From NCBI GenBank assembly GCA_019117185.1, contig DXAF01000045.1, positions 1 through 44,858 on the forward strand: a DNA stretch of 44,858 nucleotides, read 5' to 3'. The notes beneath the pieces are model-generated. The model made no database searches. It was not told the DNA's origin and was given only the letters and a program-made list of their open reading frames with translations. This DNA comes from Candidatus Limosilactobacillus intestinipullorum. Its GTDB lineage: Bacteria > Bacillota > Bacilli > Lactobacillales > Lactobacillaceae. Of the stretch, positions 42,063 to 44,858 are shown piece by piece. The position numbers were made by a program, and so were the translations under genes. Within the stretch, counting starts at the first letter, position 1, and every line of letters starts with the position of its first letter.

Positions 42063-42533
42063 TTATTCACCCGCTACCTTAGCCCAATTTTGTGCCAGGA
42101 CGTTATAGATCCGCTCGACATCCGCTGAGGTTCCCCGGAGCTCGTAGTTGTCGAGGAAGGGGGCATCAAAAATGTGGGCGTACTTGCGGGCGGTTAGACA
42201 GTATTGCTCGTTGAAATTACGGTTACCGGAACCGACAACCCCAATACAGAACTTGGCGTTATCGCCATCTTCAATGTATTCTCCCAAGGCATTAGTCATG
42301 ATTTCAGTGTAGCCGCTGTCGATCCCGTTCCCACCAGTGAGGTAGGTCGGCACGAAAACGAAGAAGGGGGCCGATTCATGTGCCGGGGTATCCTGGGGAC
42401 CAATTTCCTTTAAGTTTATTAAAGGGTTGGTAGGGTTAAGAATATTTTGTTGCTTTGCAAATTCTTGCATTTGGTGAAGAAATGCCCGGGTATTCCCCTC
42501 AATTGAAATATATAGGATGTTCATTGTTGTCAT
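42063..42533 (-). CDS. nrdI: NrdI-like flavodoxin
   Basis: This 156-residue FMN protein matches NrdI: start NILYISIEGNTRAFLHQM, PTYLTGGNGIDSGYTEI, and GVVGSGNRNFNEQYCLTARKYA near residue 110. NrdI supplies the oxidant that builds the manganese-tyrosyl radical cofactor of class Ib ribonucleotide reductase. nrdE, nrdF and nrdH are not beside it, so it is a separate copy or unit. A TATAAT (42598-42593, minus) may be its -10. ATG 42533 follows AAAGGGAG. Confidence 0.88.
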   Translation of the reverse strand: MTTMNILYISIEGNTRAFLHQMQEFAKQQNILNPTNPLINLKEIGPQDTPAHESAPFFVFVPTYLTGGNGIDSGYTEIMTNALGEYIEDGDNAKFCIGVVGSGNRNFNEQYCLTARKYAHIFDAPFLDNYELRGTSADVERIYNVLAQNWAKVAGE

Positions 42534-42670
42534 TAGTAATACTCCCTTTATTAATTTGACGGATCAATTTAGTCAGTAATTAAGCATGTTTAATTATACG
42601 CTAAAATGAATTCAAATAGTAATATTTAATCCGCTTTTAATAAGCCTAGAGCAGTGAGATTGTAAAATAA

Positions 42671-42699
42671 TTGCTACCGGGTGATTAATCGCTTATAAA
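42671..42699 (+). promoter_or_regulatory. Promoter of the three-gene pseudo-ABC operon
   Basis: TTGCTA (42671-42676), 17 bases, TATAAA (42694-42699), 41 bases before the GTG start at 42740. Confidence 0.55.
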
Positions 42700-42739
42700 A
42701 ATGCTAGAATTGTAGTTAAAGCACAGAGGGGGATCTATC

Positions 42740-43603
42740 GTGAGTAGTGTGGTATTAAGTAACTTAACCTTTGAAGCAAAGTCAGGGGACCAATTGGAAG
42801 AAGTGTCACTCGGCTTGATGTCACCAAAAATGGTGGCAATTTGTAGTGATAATGCCGGGACGGTCTTAGCACTGGAACAGCTATTAATGGACCAGGGCAA
42901 GATTATTGAAGGTTCTGCGCAGATCAATGGTGAAGATATCACCAAGTACAAGCGGCACCCAGAGCGGGTGGTTGCTTCCTTTGACCAAACCGTGCTAAAG
43001 GGAAAGACGGTTGAAAAGGCGATTGCCCGGGCGCTTAAGCATGTTAAAGGAGCCTTAGATGTTACCCAAACCCTGCAGATGCTGTTACCGCTCGGAATCA
43101 AGTATGACGAGAAGGTTGCGACCTTAGGCGCAGCTCAACAGCAGGAATTGCGGATCATTATTCTCCTTGCACTGCGGCGGCCAGTGGTCTTTTTGAGTGA
43201 CGGCTTGGACCAACTCAGCGAAGAGTCCCGGCAGACAATCGGTAACTTGGTGAAGGACTATGCCAAGAAGACTAATTCAGTAGTAATTTTTACCAGTAGC
43301 GATGTTTCAACGATGATGCGATTTGCCGATACCATCTACTACTTCAGTAGTGACCGCTTAACTTCCGCCCGGGACCTGGGGATGAATGATGGTGTTGATT
43401 GTACCGTCACGGTTACGGGGACCGGACTCCCAATTGACGTGGCCATTAAGCTCGGTGCCCACATGTTAGGCGAAGCCCAGAACCAGACCCGCTTTTTGTA
43501 TACCGGTAACATTCAGGCACTACTGCCGTTATTGGAGCAAAGTACGATCACGGATGTCCGGATTGAAGATTCCTCGGTTGAAGATGAACTAATGGCCTAC
43601 TAG
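42740..43603 (+). CDS. ABC-ATPase-like protein lacking catalytic motifs
   Basis: This 287-residue protein follows the order of an ABC ATPase domain (about 1-215) plus a C-terminal extension (215-287). The catalytic motifs are altered. The Walker A place reads SDNAGTV (36-42) without the Gly-Lys. The signature is LGAAQ (129-133) instead of LSGGQ. Walker B is VVFLSDG (149-155) with Gly in place of the catalytic Glu. The H-loop is FTSSD without His. Yet a DGLDQLSEESR D-loop and FDQ Q-loop remain readable. It is probably not an ATPase but a binding or regulatory remnant. It starts at GTG 42740 after GAGGGGGAT. The frame is intact. Confidence 0.75.
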   Translation: MSSVVLSNLTFEAKSGDQLEEVSLGLMSPKMVAICSDNAGTVLALEQLLMDQGKIIEGSAQINGEDITKYKRHPERVVASFDQTVLKGKTVEKAIARALKHVKGALDVTQTLQMLLPLGIKYDEKVATLGAAQQQELRIIILLALRRPVVFLSDGLDQLSEESRQTIGNLVKDYAKKTNSVVIFTSSDVSTMMRFADTIYYFSSDRLTSARDLGMNDGVDCTVTVTGTGLPIDVAIKLGAHMLGEAQNQTRFLYTGNIQALLPLLEQSTITDVRIEDSSVEDELMAY

Positions 43604-43620
43604 TGTGAAGGGGTGGTTGA

Positions 43621-44178
43621 ATGGGAAGAACCGTAATTGTTAGTCGGCGACACGACGACCTTAGCCAACTCATTATGAAGAAGATGTATGATGCCGTTAC
43701 CCGGGGAAACTTTAAGTTGACCTTTCAGCGGGGCGACGAATTGTGCTGGCTACCTCAGGTGGGGGACCCGGTCGATGATGAAGTCCAAATGCTAGCGACG
43801 GTGCTGGACCAGTCCGTTTTTCTCCCCCGCAAAATTGTGATGCTTTCGATGGCGGGGACCGCTGATGAAGTTGACGGTGACCAGCTGCGCAAGTGGTACG
43901 GAAGCAGGGCCCAAGAGGAGCTCTGGGCCCACCAATACGCCATTAAGATGATTGATGAGTTCGAACTTCCCTACACGATTCTCCGGACACCACCACTAGT
44001 TGCCCATTCTGCCCCGGCTGTCTTAACTGATGAGGGGCAACCATTAGTGGGAACCGGTGTAAGTGCCGCTGAACTAGCGGGAGTTATTGAACGGGTCCTG
44101 TTAACGGACCAGTATAATGGCAAATCACTAGGTATAACGGCAAGTGAAGTGGGGGTGCAACAAGATGACCAAGACTAA
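43621..44178 (+). CDS. NAD(P)-binding-like protein (atypical SDR/YhfK type)
   Basis: This is a 185-residue cytosolic protein that resembles NAD(P)H-binding atypical short-chain dehydrogenase relatives in its latter half: HQYAIKMIDEFELPYTILRTPPLV, then GVSAAELAGVIERVLL. The N-terminal strand TVIVSRRHDDLSQL lacks the glycine-rich GxxGxxG loop, so dinucleotide binding is doubtful. It starts 18 bases after the pseudo-ABC gene (ribosome site AAGGGGTGG) and overlaps the next gene by 14 bases. Function is not assigned. Confidence 0.7.
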   Translation: MGRTVIVSRRHDDLSQLIMKKMYDAVTRGNFKLTFQRGDELCWLPQVGDPVDDEVQMLATVLDQSVFLPRKIVMLSMAGTADEVDGDQLRKWYGSRAQEELWAHQYAIKMIDEFELPYTILRTPPLVAHSAPAVLTDEGQPLVGTGVSAAELAGVIERVLLTDQYNGKSLGITASEVGVQQDDQD

Positions 44179-44689
44179 TCAATATGCGTTGTGGAAAGAG
44201 CAGTTAGCACAGGTCCGCTTCCCATTTTGGAAGGAGCTCCCGACTCTAGAACTATATATTGACCAGGTCGTTGCCATTGTGAATGAGCAATTAAAGGGGG
44301 TCGGTGTGGAACCACTGACCAAGTCAATGGTGAATAACTACGTTAAGAAGAAGGTTATCCAGGCACCGGTCAAAAAGAAGTATGCGGTTAACCAGCTGGT
44401 TGACCTACTATTGATCGGTTTTTTCAAGTCCAGTTTTTCAATTGATGAGATTCGGGCCGGAATTGCTCAAGTAACGGTAAGTGTCTACCCACAGCAGGCG
44501 TATGATCAATTTGTGACCCTCTTAAATGCCAAACTAGCGGGGAAAGCGCCGGTAACGAGTGGTGCATATCCACAAAACGATGAGTTAGAGTCCATGGCAG
44601 TCGATACTGTGTTGAACCGGTTAAAGGCGAGTTACTTGCTCCGGACGATGCGCCAACAGCAAGCCCCGTCAGGAGTCGTTAAGAAATGA
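44165..44689 (+). CDS. DUF1836-family protein with HTH region
   Basis: This is a 174-residue protein with the DUF1836 core: FPFWKELPTLELYIDQVVAIVNEQL, then LTKSMVNNYVKKKVI, a MerR-like helix-turn-helix, and a helical region KYAVNQLVDLLLIGFFKSSFSIDEI. The family is presumed to bind DNA, but targets are unknown. ATG 44165 is internal to the end of the previous gene (14-base overlap), so expression is coupled. The frame's earlier start at 44144 is less likely. Confidence 0.82.
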   Translation: MTKTNQYALWKEQLAQVRFPFWKELPTLELYIDQVVAIVNEQLKGVGVEPLTKSMVNNYVKKKVIQAPVKKKYAVNQLVDLLLIGFFKSSFSIDEIRAGIAQVTVSVYPQQAYDQFVTLLNAKLAGKAPVTSGAYPQNDELESMAVDTVLNRLKASYLLRTMRQQQAPSGVVKK

Positions 44690-44723
44690 TAATAGAAAAT
44701 TTGTGAGCTGATAAAATTCACGA

Positions 44724-44858
44724 AGAGGGGGCTGTGACATAATCTCTACAGCCTAGCTAAAGTACGAACAGCGCAGTACACAAATGGCCTCCAGTGCCCG
44801 GCAAAGCCGAACACTGGAGGCCTATTTGTGCTTGCGGGGGTTCGAAGACGAACTAGCA
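44724..44858 (+). repeat. MITE-like intergenic repeat unit, copy G (cut by window end)
   Basis: The left end AGAGGGGGCTGTGACATAA matches copies A and C. The central hairpin has GGCCTCCAGTG (44786-44796) pairing with CACTGGAGGCC (44812-44822), framed by GTACACAAAT and ATTTGTGC, then GCGGGGG. The right end breaks off within GAACTAGCA, the start of the subterminal palindrome. Confidence 0.8.

Noticed and set aside
42685-43101. 138-codon minus frame overlapping the pseudo-ABC gene and its promoter
   Set aside because: The plus gene has a promoter, ribosome site and coupled downstream genes; the minus frame has none of these.

Overview
The window reads as chromosome of a heterofermentative lactic acid bacterium, most likely a Limosilactobacillus (L. 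reuteri/fermentum type). The gene set points there: the Firmicute-type galK-galT-galR cluster, a lacS permease with a C-terminal EIIA domain, the oxidative pentose phosphate genes zwf and gnd that feed phosphoketolase, a D-2-hydroxyacid dehydrogenase, a DtpT-like peptide carrier, and strong AGGAGG ribosome sites. Base composition is moderate, about half G+C by eye. I saw no rRNA, tRNA, insertion sequence, prophage or CRISPR. The species cannot be fixed from this sequence alone.

Layout. 1-4160 (+): end of pgi, a ROK fructokinase, a SemiSWEET sugar pore, an MFS exporter and a cardiolipin synthase. 4161-8594 (-): a complete BceRS-BceAB-like peptide-sensing and detoxification module (response regulator, kinase, ATPase, permease). 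8676-10893 (+): an aminotransferase coupled to a D-2-hydroxyacid dehydrogenase. 11075-16687: pnuC and a GreA paralogue (-), two uncharacterised genes (+), then an operon (-) of SGNH hydrolase, tyrosine phosphatase, PEBP-like protein and a small protein. 16761-25486: galactoside island with galK-galT-galR, a frameshifted AraC regulator, a melibiose/raffinose-type permease, a 31-residue membrane ORF and a frameshifted GH36 alpha-galactosidase. 25558-27435 (-): two-subunit Fe-S serine dehydratase followed by a MIP18/SufT-like Fe-S protein. 27645-33255: peptide and dicarboxylate/amino acid transporters, an Lrp regulator, a universal stress protein and a secreted serine hydrolase. 33447-38871 (-): lacS, gnd and zwf. 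39105-42533: a CadD-family exporter with a CzrA-like sensor and two operators, an MFS carrier, a VOC protein and nrdI. 42671-44689 (+): an operon of a motif-less ABC-ATPase-like protein, a Rossmann-like protein without its glycine loop, and a DUF1836 HTH protein.

How it fits together. Lactose, galactose and raffinose-type sugars enter through LacS and the GPH permease. Galactose goes through GalK and GalT. Glucose 6-phosphate goes through Zwf and Gnd. galK and lacS share a TAGTAAA-N2-TTTACTA operator next to cre-like sites, which suggests one GalR/CcpA regulon. The alpha-galactosidase branch looks decayed, because both the regulator and the enzyme carry frameshifts.

The most interesting structures outside ordinary genes are: (1) a family of about nine intergenic hairpins whose arms change in a compensated way, four of them inside longer MITE-like units; (2) the pseudoenzyme-like operon at the right end; (3) the CadD/CzrA unit, where both the sensor's metal site and its operators can be read.
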